64,000 bases of DNA from Flavobacteriaceae bacterium (GTDB taxonomy: Bacteria > Bacteroidota > Bacteroidia > Flavobacteriales > Flavobacteriaceae). The notes under the pieces are model-generated. The model was given only the letters and a program-made list of their open reading frames with translations. It ran no database searches and had not been told where the DNA came from. The translations under genes and the position numbers were made by a program. Of the stretch, positions 29,040 through 38,695 are shown piece by piece. The stretch lies in NCBI GenBank assembly GCA_004762155.1, contig SIHP01000001.1:186001-250000 (forward strand). Reading direction: 5' to 3'. Within the stretch, counting starts at the first letter, position 1. Each line of letters starts with the position of its first letter.

Positions 29040-29198
29040 TTAAGAATTACTATTATTTAAAATAATTAACGCTCCTATTACTCCTGGAACCCAACCACAT
29101 ATTGTTAACAATAATATAATTAAAAAAGATCCACATCCCTTATCTATAATTGATAAAGGTGGAAAAAAAATGGCAAGTAAAACTCTAAAAAAACTCAT
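29040..29198 (-). CDS. YqaE/Pmp3 family small membrane protein (52 aa)
   Basis: Translation from the ATG at 29198 gives MSFFRVLLAIFFPPLSIIDK, then GCGSFLIILLLTICGWVPGV and IGALIILNNSNS. This is the two-helix Pmp3/YqaE (UPF0057) pattern: a first helix with the PPL element, a GCG turn and a second helix with the GWVPGVIGA motif. Members are stress-inducible plasma-membrane proteolipids affecting membrane potential. It is below the length limit of many gene finders. It shares the palindromic terminator with the convergent TonB_C gene. Confidence 0.9.
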   Translation of the reverse strand: MSFFRVLLAIFFPPLSIIDKGCGSFLIILLLTICGWVPGVIGALIILNNSNS

Positions 29199-29252
29199 AA
29201 ATAATCTTATTATATACTAAAAAGACGACTATAAGTTAGTTTAGTTACAGGC

Positions 29253-30068
29253 TTAGCTGTTTTTAACACTATTCATATCTGTACTTTCAAAAATTTTGTC
29301 CGCAGATTTAGCTATAAAACCTGAATATAGCTTCCCGTCTTCCATTTCATGGCGGTATGCAAATTCATAATAACATGATGTTATTTCTTTTACATTTTCT
29401 TTAAATTCAACCAAAATCCTATCAGCCAAAATACTCGATTGCTCTAAGTATTCTTCAGCACTTCCTTTTATTTCTCCTCCAGAAGTATTCATTTTAAAAT
29501 TATTTTCCTTTAAAAAATTATTAACCTCCAATAACGAATCAAAAGTCTTTAATTTATTAACATCAACTGTAAAATGATTTGAACAAAAACCATTCACATA
29601 CAACCAAGCTGCATATTCACTTTCTTCCTGTAGCATATTATATATTTCAATACTTGGTTTATCCCATAATCTACCTTTAAAAACTAAATTATCTGACTTT
29701 AATTCATCAACAGATAAACCATCTATAATCTCTTTTACAATACCCTGTAGTTCTTTAGAAAATTCTTCTGTTTTTAACTGACTTATAAAAACTCTTGGCG
29801 CATTTCTATCTGTTTTATGTTCGTAATGCTTAGCATATAACTTTTTTGTTTCAAAAACATAATCACCACACTCAATATAACCAACATTAATAAAAGGAGT
29901 TGCTAACACTTCTATATTCACTCTTTCATCATCAAAAGTTCTAAAAGCTACATGATCATTAAAAACAGTATTTCCTTTATCTATAAATAGATCTTTAATT
30001 TTTTGTGCAGAAGGTGTACGCTCAGTATATTCCTTCCATAATCGATCAAAAATTTGTGTTATATTCAT
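29253..30068 (-). CDS. DUF1338 / 2-oxoadipate dioxygenase-decarboxylase family protein
   Basis: 271 aa, cytosolic. The family pattern is visible: a histidine in FNDHVAFRTFDD (iron ligand region), CSNHFTVDVN and the late YYEFAYRHEM with a metal-binding Glu. Related enzymes (HglS, YdcJ) are Fe(II) oxygenases that convert 2-oxoadipate to 2-hydroxyglutarate in lysine catabolism. The neighbouring D-2-hydroxyacid-type dehydrogenase, divergently encoded, would fit use of such a 2-hydroxyacid, but that link is inference. Confidence 0.85.
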   Translation of the reverse strand: MNITQIFDRLWKEYTERTPSAQKIKDLFIDKGNTVFNDHVAFRTFDDERVNIEVLATPFINVGYIECGDYVFETKKLYAKHYEHKTDRNAPRVFISQLKTEEFSKELQGIVKEIIDGLSVDELKSDNLVFKGRLWDKPSIEIYNMLQEESEYAAWLYVNGFCSNHFTVDVNKLKTFDSLLEVNNFLKENNFKMNTSGGEIKGSAEEYLEQSSILADRILVEFKENVKEITSCYYEFAYRHEMEDGKLYSGFIAKSADKIFESTDMNSVKNS

Positions 30069-30364
30069 TTAAAGAATAGTTTATGTAATTTAATTTATAA
30101 TTATCTTAAAAATAACTCATTATTTTTAACTTTTAACAAAAAACTAAAAGTAAAAAAGTTTTCAAAATAAAAAAATATAACATATTTACCTTTTTTGTTA
30201 TAATTATATAAGAACAATCATGGGTTAAATATGTAAAATGAAAAATTAAATATTGATATTTGTAGCTGAAAAGCATTATCTCTACTAGGATAACATATAA
30301 CTATATTCTATTAGATTAATAATTCCTACAACACAATTACAAACCTTTTAAAAAAGGTATACAG

Positions 30365-33256
30365 ATGAACAACCAACTAGAAACAGTAAACAATTCATTA
30401 GAAGGTGAATTGTTATTTGACAAACTTCATAAAAGTATATACGCAACAGACGCTTCTGTTTATAAAAAAACTCCGTTAGCTGTTGCATATCCTAAAAACA
30501 AAGAAGACATTATTAAACTTATTGAGTTTGCTACTCAGAATAAAACGACGTTAATACCTCGTACAGCAGGAACATCTTTAGCTGGACAATGTGTTGGTGA
30601 CGGAATTATTGTTGACGTTTCTAAATACTTTACAAATATTCTTGCTTTTGATGAAGCAAACAAAACAATAACGGTTGAACCTGGAATTATTAGAGATGAT
30701 TTAAATCGCTTTTTAAAACCTTTTGGTTTATTTTTTGGTCCAAACACATCAACATCTAACAGATGCATGATTGGTGGAATGGTTGGAAACAATTCATCAG
30801 GTAGTACTTCTATACGTTATGGTGTTACACGCGATAAAGTTATCACTATTGATACTATTTTATCTGACGGAAGCTTAGCTACATTTTCAGAAATAACCTC
30901 TAAAGAATTTAAACAAAAAACATTCCTAGACAATTTAGAAGGAAAGATTTATAAATCTATCCTAAATGAATTAAAACCAACTGAAGTTCAGCAAGAAATA
31001 AAAAATGAATTTCCAAAAGAGACTATCCATCGTAGAAATACAGGATATGCTATTGATGAATTTTTAACTTCAGATTTATTTGGAGGAAATAAACAAACCA
31101 TTAATCCTGCTCAGTTTTTATCTGGTAGTGAAGGAACTTTAGCTTTTTCTACAGCAATTACTATTCAATTAGATGACTTACCACCTACTCATAGTATTAT
31201 GGTAGCTCCCCATTTCACAAGTGTAAATGAAAGTTTAAAGGCAACAGTTATTGCTATGAAACATAATTTATTCACATGTGAATTAATGGATAAAGTCGTT
31301 TTAGATTGTACAAAGAACAATCGTGAACAGGCAAAAAATCGTTTTTTTATACAAGGCGATCCTGATGCAATTCTAATGCTAGAAGTAAAAGCAGAAACAA
31401 TTGATGAAGCAGAAAAAAAAGCAGATGCACTTATTAATGATTTAAAAATCAACAACTTTGGATATCATCATCCAAAAGTATATGGAGAAAACATTGCTAA
31501 AGTATTATACTTAAGAAAAGCTGGATTAGGACTTTTAGGTAATATGGTTGGTGATAAAAAAGCGGTTGCTTGTATTGAAGATACAGCTGTTGACTTAAAT
31601 GATTTACCAGAATACATTGAAGAATTTTCTAAAATAATGGACAAATACCAACAAACAGCTGTGTATTATGCACACGCTGGAGCTGGAGAGTTACATTTAC
31701 GTCCAATTTTAAACTTGAAAAAATCTGAAGATGTTGATTTATTTAGAAAAATAACAACTGAAACTGCCGAATTAGTAAAGAAATATAAAGGTTCTTTTAG
31801 TGGAGAACACGGTGACGGAATTGTACGTGCAGAATTTATCCCACTAATGATAGGTGATAAAAATTATCAATTATTAAGAAGAATTAAAAAAGCTTTTGAT
31901 CCAAATAATATTTTTAACAAAGGGAAAATTACAGATGCTTTTCCTATGGATAAAAGTTTACGTTACGAAGTAGACCGAAAAGAACCTATTATTAAAACCA
32001 TACAAGATTTTTCTGAAAGCGAAGGTATTCTAAAATTAGCTGAAAAATGTAACGGATCTGGTGACTGTAGAAAATCTGCAGAAGCTGGCGGAACTTTATG
32101 CCCTAGTTACCGTGCTACTAAAAATGAAAAAGACACTACTAGAGCAAGGGCTAATACATTACGTGAATTTTTAACTAATTCTGATAAAGAAAATAAATTC
32201 AACCATAAAGAATTAAAAGAGGTTTTTGATTTATGTTTAAGTTGTAAAGCTTGTGCCAACGAGTGTCCCAGTAATGTTGATGTAGCAACTTTAAAAGCAG
32301 AGTTTTTATACCAGTACCAGGAAACTAATGGATACTCTTTTAGAAGTAAACTATTTGCTAATAACGCTAAGTACAATAAACTCGGAAGTAAATTACCTAC
32401 CATTACAAACATTTTAACTAACACTAGGTTAGCTAAAAAAATAATGGGAGTTGCCACAGAACGTTCGGTTCCTAAATTAGCCAAACAAACATTAAACACT
32501 TGGTATAAAAAAAGAACTACACAAGAAAAAAATAAAATAGTTTATTTATTTTCAGATGAATTCACTAATTTTTATGATGCGGAAATAGGTAAAGACGCTG
32601 TTATTTTATTAGAAAAACTTGGGTATACTCCTAAAATTATAAAGCATTTAGAAAGTGGGAGAAGTTATATTTCTAAAGGTTTTTTAAAAGAAGCAAAAGA
32701 AATTGCTAATGAAAACGTTAATATATTTAAAGACTTAATTACAGAAAACACACCTTTAATTGGTGTTGAACCTTCTGCTATTTTAACTTTTAGAGATGAA
32801 TATATACGTTTAGCAGATGATAAAAACAACGCTAAAGAAATAGCAAAGAATACTTTTACTTTTGAGGAATTCCTAGAAAAAGAGAACACAAAAGGTAATA
32901 TTGATCATTCTTTATTTGTTAGCGATGAGAAGACATTAAAAATCCATGGACACTGTCATCAAAAGGCACTATCAAGTACACATGCGACTTTTTCTATTTT
33001 AAATATTCCCAAAAACTACAAAGTAACTATTATGAATACTGGTTGCTGTGGAATGGCAGGTTCATTTGGCTACGAAAAAGAACATTACAAAGTAAGTATG
33101 CAAGTTGGAGAAGATACTTTATTTCCAAAAGTTAGGAAATGCAGTAGTAATACTGAGATAGTTGCTGCCGGTACAAGCTGTCGTCATCAAATTTACGACG
33201 GAACAAAAAGAATTGCCAAACACCCAATTACAATACTAAAAGAAGCTACAACATAA
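30365..33256 (+). CDS. FAD-linked D-2-hydroxyacid (D-lactate type) dehydrogenase with Fe-S domain
   Basis: 963-aa fusion. Residues about 1-270 form a PCMH/FAD_binding_4 domain (LIPRTAGTSLAGQCVGDGI, GPNTSTSNRCMIGGMVGNNSSG), about 270-530 the FAD-oxidase C domain (HAGAGELHLRP, SGEHGDGIVRAEF), then a ferredoxin-like part with Cys-rich CNGSGDCRKS and LCLSCKACANECPSNVD, and a C-terminal CCG-type domain (HGHCHQKAL, NTGCCGMAGSFGYE). This GlcD-GlcF/YdiJ-type layout oxidises D-lactate or D-2-hydroxyglutarate and passes electrons to quinone. Which substrate is used is unknown. Confidence 0.93.
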   Translation: MNNQLETVNNSLEGELLFDKLHKSIYATDASVYKKTPLAVAYPKNKEDIIKLIEFATQNKTTLIPRTAGTSLAGQCVGDGIIVDVSKYFTNILAFDEANKTITVEPGIIRDDLNRFLKPFGLFFGPNTSTSNRCMIGGMVGNNSSGSTSIRYGVTRDKVITIDTILSDGSLATFSEITSKEFKQKTFLDNLEGKIYKSILNELKPTEVQQEIKNEFPKETIHRRNTGYAIDEFLTSDLFGGNKQTINPAQFLSGSEGTLAFSTAITIQLDDLPPTHSIMVAPHFTSVNESLKATVIAMKHNLFTCELMDKVVLDCTKNNREQAKNRFFIQGDPDAILMLEVKAETIDEAEKKADALINDLKINNFGYHHPKVYGENIAKVLYLRKAGLGLLGNMVGDKKAVACIEDTAVDLNDLPEYIEEFSKIMDKYQQTAVYYAHAGAGELHLRPILNLKKSEDVDLFRKITTETAELVKKYKGSFSGEHGDGIVRAEFIPLMIGDKNYQLLRRIKKAFDPNNIFNKGKITDAFPMDKSLRYEVDRKEPIIKTIQDFSESEGILKLAEKCNGSGDCRKSAEAGGTLCPSYRATKNEKDTTRARANTLREFLTNSDKENKFNHKELKEVFDLCLSCKACANECPSNVDVATLKAEFLYQYQETNGYSFRSKLFANNAKYNKLGSKLPTITNILTNTRLAKKIMGVATERSVPKLAKQTLNTWYKKRTTQEKNKIVYLFSDEFTNFYDAEIGKDAVILLEKLGYTPKIIKHLESGRSYISKGFLKEAKEIANENVNIFKDLITENTPLIGVEPSAILTFRDEYIRLADDKNNAKEIAKNTFTFEEFLEKENTKGNIDHSLFVSDEKTLKIHGHCHQKALSSTHATFSILNIPKNYKVTIMNTGCCGMAGSFGYEKEHYKVSMQVGEDTLFPKVRKCSSNTEIVAAGTSCRHQIYDGTKRIAKHPITILKEATT

Positions 33257-33325
33257 ACCATTGATTTCCATTTGATTATTTCGTATATTTAAGATGTACA
33301 AAAGTTTAACCAAAACAATAATCTT

Positions 33326-33775
33326 ATGAATTCACAAAAAATCATATTAAAAAATGCTCTTATAATCTATGCTGGTATTGTTATATACTTTTTAATTACT
33401 AAAATATTAGGTTTAGACGAAGTTTCTGAACTTCGTTTTTTAAATTTTGTATTTGTTTTATGGGGTGTAAACAATGCCATAAAAACCAATATGGACGTTA
33501 ATAAAGAGAATCTTTATATTAATAATTTTTCTGTTGGTATAGCAACATCTATATTTAGTGTTGCATTTACAATACTTGGCCTAATAATTTATGTTGGCTT
33601 TATAGAACCAAGCTTTATGTCTGTTTTAGAAAATTCTTCATTTTGGGGAAAAGACTTAAATTTAATAATGGTAATTTTTGCTCTTGCTATTGAAGGCATT
33701 GCTTCTTCTGTTATATGTTCTTTTGTTTTAATGCAATACTATAAAAACTACTCAATACCAGAAGTAATTCTATAA
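33326..33775 (+). CDS. Four-helix membrane protein, unknown function
   Basis: 149 aa with four hydrophobic segments (about 8-27, 38-52, 68-95 and 110-135). It resembles the small DUF4199-like membrane proteins of Bacteroidota in size and layout, though I cannot confirm family membership. It follows the dehydrogenase by 70 bases and ends at a terminator. Confidence 0.7.
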   Translation: MNSQKIILKNALIIYAGIVIYFLITKILGLDEVSELRFLNFVFVLWGVNNAIKTNMDVNKENLYINNFSVGIATSIFSVAFTILGLIIYVGFIEPSFMSVLENSSFWGKDLNLIMVIFALAIEGIASSVICSFVLMQYYKNYSIPEVIL

Positions 33776-33787
33776 ACTTAATAACAA

Positions 33788-33829
33788 ATAAAAACTCCTA
33801 CTTACAAAATAAAGTAAATAGGAGTTTAT
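33788..33829. terminator. Bidirectional terminator
   Basis: TAAAAACTCCTACTTAC pairs with GTAAATAGGAGTTTATA across a short AT loop, between the convergent membrane-protein and OmpA genes. Confidence 0.75.
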
Positions 33830-33848
33830 AAATTAAACACAAAATATT

Positions 33849-34718
33849 TTAAGGCTCTAAAGTTTCATTTGTTGCCATCAAACCAAAAAACTTATCTAAG
33901 TTTGGCAAAATAACAATTCTTGTTCTTCTATTACGAGCTCTATTCTCTTTAGTAGTATTCTCTAATAAAGGAACAGAACTACCTCTACCAGATGCTATTA
34001 ATCTACTCCCTGCAACACCATATTTATTTTCTAAAATACGTACTATAGAAGTAGCTCTCTTTACACTTAAATCCCAGTTATCTCTTATCGCTGGAGTATT
34101 AATACTTCTAGAGTCAGTATGTCCTTCTATCATTACATCCATACTTGGCTCTGATTTAATAACATTTGCTAATTGTTCTATTAACTTATATGCTTTATTC
34201 TTTACTTTGTAACTTGCTGTATTAAACAACATATTGTCTGCTACAGAAATCATTACAACAGTTTGATCAATATCAATATTTATATCATCTGAATTCTCTA
34301 AAGAAGACATATCAATAGACTTTTTTAAACTATAAGCTATTGCTACATTCATAGAATCTTTTAATGTTGTTGCATTTGCAAGCTCAGATGGATCAACATT
34401 TTTCAATGTTTCTCTCATTTTTTCTTTCATTGAATTAGATATTACAGCTGTTTTACCTACCATATCTAACTTTACATTATTTTCTTCTTTTAAGTCGGTA
34501 TTGTAATTTTTTAATGAATTAATTTTTTCATTGTAACTCACAACTCTTTCTTCAATTTTAGAAAACTTAGCTTCTAACTGTTCTTTCTCTAATGTTGTTT
34601 TTTGCAAATTACCCTTGGTGTTATTGTACTGAGTTTCTAATGCTATGTATTTCTTTTTAGAAACACAAGAACCTAAGGTTAAGGCGAAAATTGTTATGGG
34701 AATTAATAAATTTTTCAT
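33849..34718 (-). CDS. OmpA family lipoprotein
   Basis: 289 aa: lipoprotein signal MKNLLIPITIFALTLGSC (Cys18), a coiled coil (about 25-85), then an OmpA C-terminal peptidoglycan-binding domain (about 155-275) with MLFNTASYKV, VMIEGHTDSRSI, NWDLSVKRA and ENRARNRRTRIVI. It would tether the outer membrane to the cell wall. Immediately downstream is the shared terminator. Function beyond anchoring is unknown. Confidence 0.93.
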   Translation of the reverse strand: MKNLLIPITIFALTLGSCVSKKKYIALETQYNNTKGNLQKTTLEKEQLEAKFSKIEERVVSYNEKINSLKNYNTDLKEENNVKLDMVGKTAVISNSMKEKMRETLKNVDPSELANATTLKDSMNVAIAYSLKKSIDMSSLENSDDINIDIDQTVVMISVADNMLFNTASYKVKNKAYKLIEQLANVIKSEPSMDVMIEGHTDSRSINTPAIRDNWDLSVKRATSIVRILENKYGVAGSRLIASGRGSSVPLLENTTKENRARNRRTRIVILPNLDKFFGLMATNETLEP

Positions 34719-34794
34719 TTTTGATTAAGTATTGATTATTCACAGATAACGATTATAATATTAGTTTATTTTATTTCGGTAAAAAATAAAAACT

Positions 34795-34828
34795 AAAAAA
34801 GCCTCACGATAAATTCGTGAGACTTTAC
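34795..34828 (-). terminator. Terminator of the S8 protease gene
   Basis: AAAAAGCCTCACGA, 5-base loop, TCGTGAGACTTT. It lies 30 bases downstream of the minus-strand protease stop. Confidence 0.8.
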
Positions 34829-34857
34829 AAAACAAAATAGAAATTGAATTAATTATA

Positions 34858-36357
34858 TTATTGAACGGCTTTTAATGCATCTATATTTCCATAACCGTAA
34901 TCTGAACTTTTATTAGGATATAAATCAGATGATTGCTTCATTTTATTTAACACTTGATCTCTTGTCCATGTTGGGTTCTTAGACCAAACTAAAGCTGCTA
35001 TCCCTGCTGTTGTTGCTGTTGCAATAGAAGATCCTCCTTCGTAATCTGAATTATTATTATAATAACTCAATACTGGTATTTTATTATCTGTACCATTAGT
35101 ACGTTGCATTTGAATTGTAAAATCAATTTTAGATCCTTTATGACAAGTATCACAATTATCATACTCACCTTCTTTAACTCCAGTTACAGCAACTGTTTCA
35201 CTCATACTTGCTGGAAAAATAACTCCATACCAAGTAGTAAAAGAAGTAGATGTACCACCAGCAGCAACAATCATTTTCCCTTTTCCATAAGCATACTTTA
35301 CAGCATCTTCAACTTTATTTACAGTAAATAAAGCTCCTAAAGACATCGATATAACCTTAACATCACTCCTATTTCCTAAAGCTGTTAACGCATCTGCAAC
35401 ACCTTTCTTTTCATGATAATCATTAATCAATACATCTTCAACTGCTCTATAAGATATTAAATTTGCGTTATAAGCAACTCCAACTGGTTGATTATTATTA
35501 TTTCTTGGTGCTACAGCTACAGATGCCATACTTGTTCCATGACCACATTTATCATTCACACCATCATAATTATTTGACCAAGACCACCAAGAATCAATAA
35601 AAGTTCCAAATTTCTCTACCGTTCTTCCTGATGAATATCCATCATTAAAATTACCATTCATTAAACTTTGCTCAGGAGACAAACCCGTATCAATTACAGC
35701 TAAAGTTACTCCAGCACCAGTACTATAATTCCATGCAGTTGGAATATTATGAGCATAAAAAGCCCAAGGAACTCTTGCCCCAGGAGCAACAGTTGTATAA
35801 TCTACTGATGCTAATGTTGAAGAATTATAACCACAACCAGAGTCACTTAAAAAAGACCTAGATTGAATATCACTATCTTTTGCAGAAAAATCATATCCTG
35901 TAGGCTCAATATAACGTACTCTTGAATCACCTAAAAGAGTTTCTATTGTTTCTTTATTTGTAACCTTAATATCTATAATATTAATAAACTCATCTACAAG
36001 TACTTCTTCTTCCTCACTTTTAGCTGCTCCAATTGCTTCTTCATTATTAGTTACTAAAGCTATTAATTCATCTTTAATACTTGCAGAAGCTGTACTTCTT
36101 TGAAACTCATTTTTAGAAGAACCATAACCAATCGTTAAAATTTCGTTACTTAATTTTAATGCACTATAAATTGTATTTGCATCTGTGTCTCCCCAAATAA
36201 AGTCTCCAGTAGACTCTAATGACTTTTTAATTTTTGTATTAATTTCTTCTCTTGATAATAAATCAGGTTGTATTACCTCTTGCTCAGTAAGATCTTCATT
36301 GTTTGAACATGAAAACATAGTTAAAAGAACAGTAATAGTTAGAATAGTTTTTTTCAT
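34858..36357 (-). CDS. S8 subtilisin-family protease lipoprotein
   Basis: 499 aa from the ATG at 36357; a GTG 27 bases upstream is less likely. Lipoprotein signal MKKTILTITVLLTMFSC (Cys17), a propeptide-like part (about 30-150), then a subtilase domain. Triad: Asp223 in AVIDTG, His273 in CGHGTSMAS, Ser444 in GGSSIATAT. The stretch normally AAGN that supplies the oxyanion-hole Asn reads VAAGGTST, so that Asn appears replaced by Gly. A Cys pair NCDTC near 402-405 is extra. No type IX sorting domain. It diverges from a metalloprotease lipoprotein. Confidence 0.92.
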   Translation of the reverse strand: MKKTILTITVLLTMFSCSNNEDLTEQEVIQPDLLSREEINTKIKKSLESTGDFIWGDTDANTIYSALKLSNEILTIGYGSSKNEFQRSTASASIKDELIALVTNNEEAIGAAKSEEEEVLVDEFINIIDIKVTNKETIETLLGDSRVRYIEPTGYDFSAKDSDIQSRSFLSDSGCGYNSSTLASVDYTTVAPGARVPWAFYAHNIPTAWNYSTGAGVTLAVIDTGLSPEQSLMNGNFNDGYSSGRTVEKFGTFIDSWWSWSNNYDGVNDKCGHGTSMASVAVAPRNNNNQPVGVAYNANLISYRAVEDVLINDYHEKKGVADALTALGNRSDVKVISMSLGALFTVNKVEDAVKYAYGKGKMIVAAGGTSTSFTTWYGVIFPASMSETVAVTGVKEGEYDNCDTCHKGSKIDFTIQMQRTNGTDNKIPVLSYYNNNSDYEGGSSIATATTAGIAALVWSKNPTWTRDQVLNKMKQSSDLYPNKSSDYGYGNIDALKAVQ

Positions 36358-36807
36358 TTTTGAAGGGTTTATAATTTTAAACACCGTGAATATATTAAAA
36401 TTTTAACAAAAAAATAATTATTTGTCAAAAAAATAACGTTTAAATAACCATATCCTTAAAACCAAAGAAAACATTTATTTAATAAAGCCCCATATAAAAC
36501 AAAGAATTCAGAAGAATAAAACATATAACAGCAATTACAAAAAAGACCCCATCAAATCTAAATAATAAAATTTATCAAAAAATGTAATTTAGTATTTAAC
36601 AAAAAACTGATTACGAGATAGATACAAAAACCCTTTCCCATCAGCACTAACAATACTTTACCTTAATTTAACCTAAATTTTACAATTGTTTTATATCAAA
36701 CAAAAAATACATTTTTGTTAAAATATTAAATATTAACTAAATAATTAAATATTTCACACTAATTTCGTTAAATAATTAATTATTAACAAATATTAAACTA
36801 AACTAAA
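36358..36807. other. 450-bp AT-rich gap between divergent protease genes
   Basis: Very AT-rich with many poly-A and TAAAT tracts; it must carry promoters for both proteases. TAATTTCG near 36760 is a one-mismatch -7 box for the downstream gene, with no clear partner. No small gene or hairpin seen. Confidence 0.5.
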
Positions 36808-37644
36808 ATGAAAAAATTCAAAATTATTCAATTGTCGGTTTTATTAGCAGGAATGAGCTTTATTTCTTGTGAAAGTGAAAAGAACATTCAAGATGAGCCA
36901 ATAGCGGCAAATGAAATTTCACAAGGAATTTTATCCAAACTTGCAGATTACGACATTAACACATCTGACGCAACAGTAGTTGATTTTATGTTACCTGACG
37001 GAACAACAAAAGAAATGATTCAACTTGAAGGAGATCTTCATATGTCTATGGAACAAGCTCAAGCTTTAAAGTCATTACAAGGTTTATCTGCAAAAAACTA
37101 CCACACTAATAATTTAGTTTCACAAAATACTGTGATAGATATTATTGGTTATACTGGTTCTGGTTTTGCCTTAACAACCAATGAGCAAACCGCTTTACAA
37201 TGGGCTGTAAACAACTATAATAGATTAGGCTTATCTATTACCTTTAATTTAACTTACGGAACTGATTTCGATAGTAAAGACATGGTAGTTTACAACAACA
37301 ATGCTAACCAAAGTGGTTCAGGTGGTTCAGCCGGTTTTCCAGAAAACGGAGCTCCTTTTAAATTTGTTCAAATCTACGGTTTAAGTAGCTCTGATACAAA
37401 TGTTATAGAACATGTAATTACTCATGAAATTGGACATTCAGTAGGTTTTAGACATACTGATTGGTTTTCTAGACAAAGTTGTGGACAAAACGTTAATGAA
37501 GGTACTGCTGGTGTAGGTGCAAATCCAATTCCTGGAACACCTGAAGGTTATGATTCTACTTCAGTTATGTTAGCTTGTTTTTCAAGTAATGAAGATGGAG
37601 AATTTAATAACAATGATATAACAGCTTTAAACTACCTATATTAA
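36808..37644 (+). CDS. M57 (HEIGH-type) metalloprotease lipoprotein
   Basis: 278 aa: lipoprotein signal MKKFKIIQLSVLLAGMSFIS followed by Cys21, a pro-region to about 110, then a metzincin-like protease domain. The zinc site HEIGHSVGFRH (His206, Glu207, His210, His216) defines the dual-action HEIGH metallo-peptidase family. VVDFMLPDGTTKEMIQLEGD and GGSAGFPENGAPF are other recognisable blocks. It is paired head-to-head with the S8 protease, so both may be secreted together. Confidence 0.92.
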   Translation: MKKFKIIQLSVLLAGMSFISCESEKNIQDEPIAANEISQGILSKLADYDINTSDATVVDFMLPDGTTKEMIQLEGDLHMSMEQAQALKSLQGLSAKNYHTNNLVSQNTVIDIIGYTGSGFALTTNEQTALQWAVNNYNRLGLSITFNLTYGTDFDSKDMVVYNNNANQSGSGGSAGFPENGAPFKFVQIYGLSSSDTNVIEHVITHEIGHSVGFRHTDWFSRQSCGQNVNEGTAGVGANPIPGTPEGYDSTSVMLACFSSNEDGEFNNNDITALNYLY

Positions 37645-37718
37645 TAAAAAAGCTTATATTAGTCACGATTCTATTGCAATGGTATTATAGGGATATTAGG
37701 ATGGAATCTAAGAATAAA

Positions 37719-37745
37719 AAACACCGAGTCAATGACTCGGTGTTT
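37719..37745. terminator. Bidirectional terminator
   Basis: Perfect 13-base arms AAACACCGAGTCA / TGACTCGGTGTTT around one base, with an A-run before and T-rich sequence after, between convergent genes. Confidence 0.9.
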
Positions 37746-37750
37746 CTATT

Positions 37751-38161
37751 TTAATAAAATATTTTTTGATAGTAATCAATCAAATCATAACTATTATCAA
37801 GCATCTTTATTTTTAATTTTGGGTAACTTAAGGTAGTATCTGGATTCTCTAACTTTAAATTAATATCCTCTATTTGAGTTTCCACAACAACTTCATCATC
37901 ATTTCCTGAAAGGTAATATTTTTTATCATTAAAAGTTAACTTCACTAATTTTGAAGCAAGCTTAACTTCATTATCATCATACAATTCAACCTCAATATGC
38001 CTCACCTTTCCTAACTCATATAAATCAATGTTTATATTATAAAATGTATCTGTTCTTTCAATAGTTGAATAAAATATTATTCCATCTCTATCTCCTTCTT
38101 TTTCTTGAGAAGAAACATTGACAATAACAAAAAACAATAGAAGTGTAATTATTTTTTTCAT
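37751..38161 (-). CDS. Hypothetical secreted protein, 136 aa
   Basis: Signal peptide MKKIITLLLFFVIVNVSSQ, then a small acidic beta-rich domain (about 25-136). No family recognised. It is the last chromosomal gene before the island boundary at 38.5 kb. Confidence 0.7.
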   Translation of the reverse strand: MKKIITLLLFFVIVNVSSQEKEGDRDGIIFYSTIERTDTFYNINIDLYELGKVRHIEVELYDDNEVKLASKLVKLTFNDKKYYLSGNDDEVVVETQIEDINLKLENPDTTLSYPKLKIKMLDNSYDLIDYYQKIFY

Positions 38162-38695
38162 TTTTGAGGATTTTATGTGTTTTAAAGCTACAAAATTAAA
38201 AATAAATCTTAAAAATCACATCTTTATTAAAACAATAATTACACCATTACTTAATTTTTACATATTGAATAAACTTTACAAAGAACCTCTGACAGCTTAT
38301 CTACATCTTTAAAAGAACTAAAGACACAAAACCTATTATATAAATTGATATTACACAATAACAACTCCTTTAATTACATATAAGTTTTTAACTTTTCAAA
38401 AAAACTAAACAATTATTTCTAAAATCAATACAAATCAAATTATAGGCAAATAATAAGCATAAAAAAACCTTGAAAATAAAGGACTTAATTTAAAAAGTGA
38501 CCACGGCAGAGTTCAGACCAGAATCAGTTGTGTTAGAACTGACTTTGGGTACTCACCCTCAACTCCACTATAACTATCTAGCTGATATTGAACGGTTTTA
38601 TAATAGTTGTAATGTGTTAGATTGGGAATCCAAAGAGAAATAGATTGTTTTGACAACAACAAATTAATTCCTAAAAAAATAAACAATATACTTAC
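38162..38695. other. Non-coding left margin of the genomic island
   Basis: About 530 bases without an intact gene. It contains the 13-base copy of the tRNA-Arg 3' end (38497-38509). From that GTG a 47-codon open stretch runs to a stop near 38641 (LTLGTHPQLHYNYLADIERF inside it), perhaps the remnant of a gene cut by an earlier insertion. The first 330 bases show nothing recognisable. Confidence 0.55.
38497..38509. repeat. Putative distal attachment site (copy of tRNA-Arg 3' end)
   Basis: GTGACCACGGCAG is identical to 43780-43792, the last bases of the tRNA-Arg gene plus one base; identity continues imperfectly to 21 of 24 bases. Same orientation as the tRNA copy, as expected for direct attL/attR repeats. 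Confidence 0.65.

Noticed and set aside
30535..32889. Several minus-strand frames inside the FAD/Fe-S dehydrogenase gene
   Set aside because: All are antisense shadows of a continuous 963-codon gene with clear domains.
38499..38641. GTG-initiated 47-codon frame at the distal attachment repeat
   Set aside because: Starts inside the tRNA-derived repeat, has no promoter or family match, and is best seen as a remnant; noted only in the intergenic entry.
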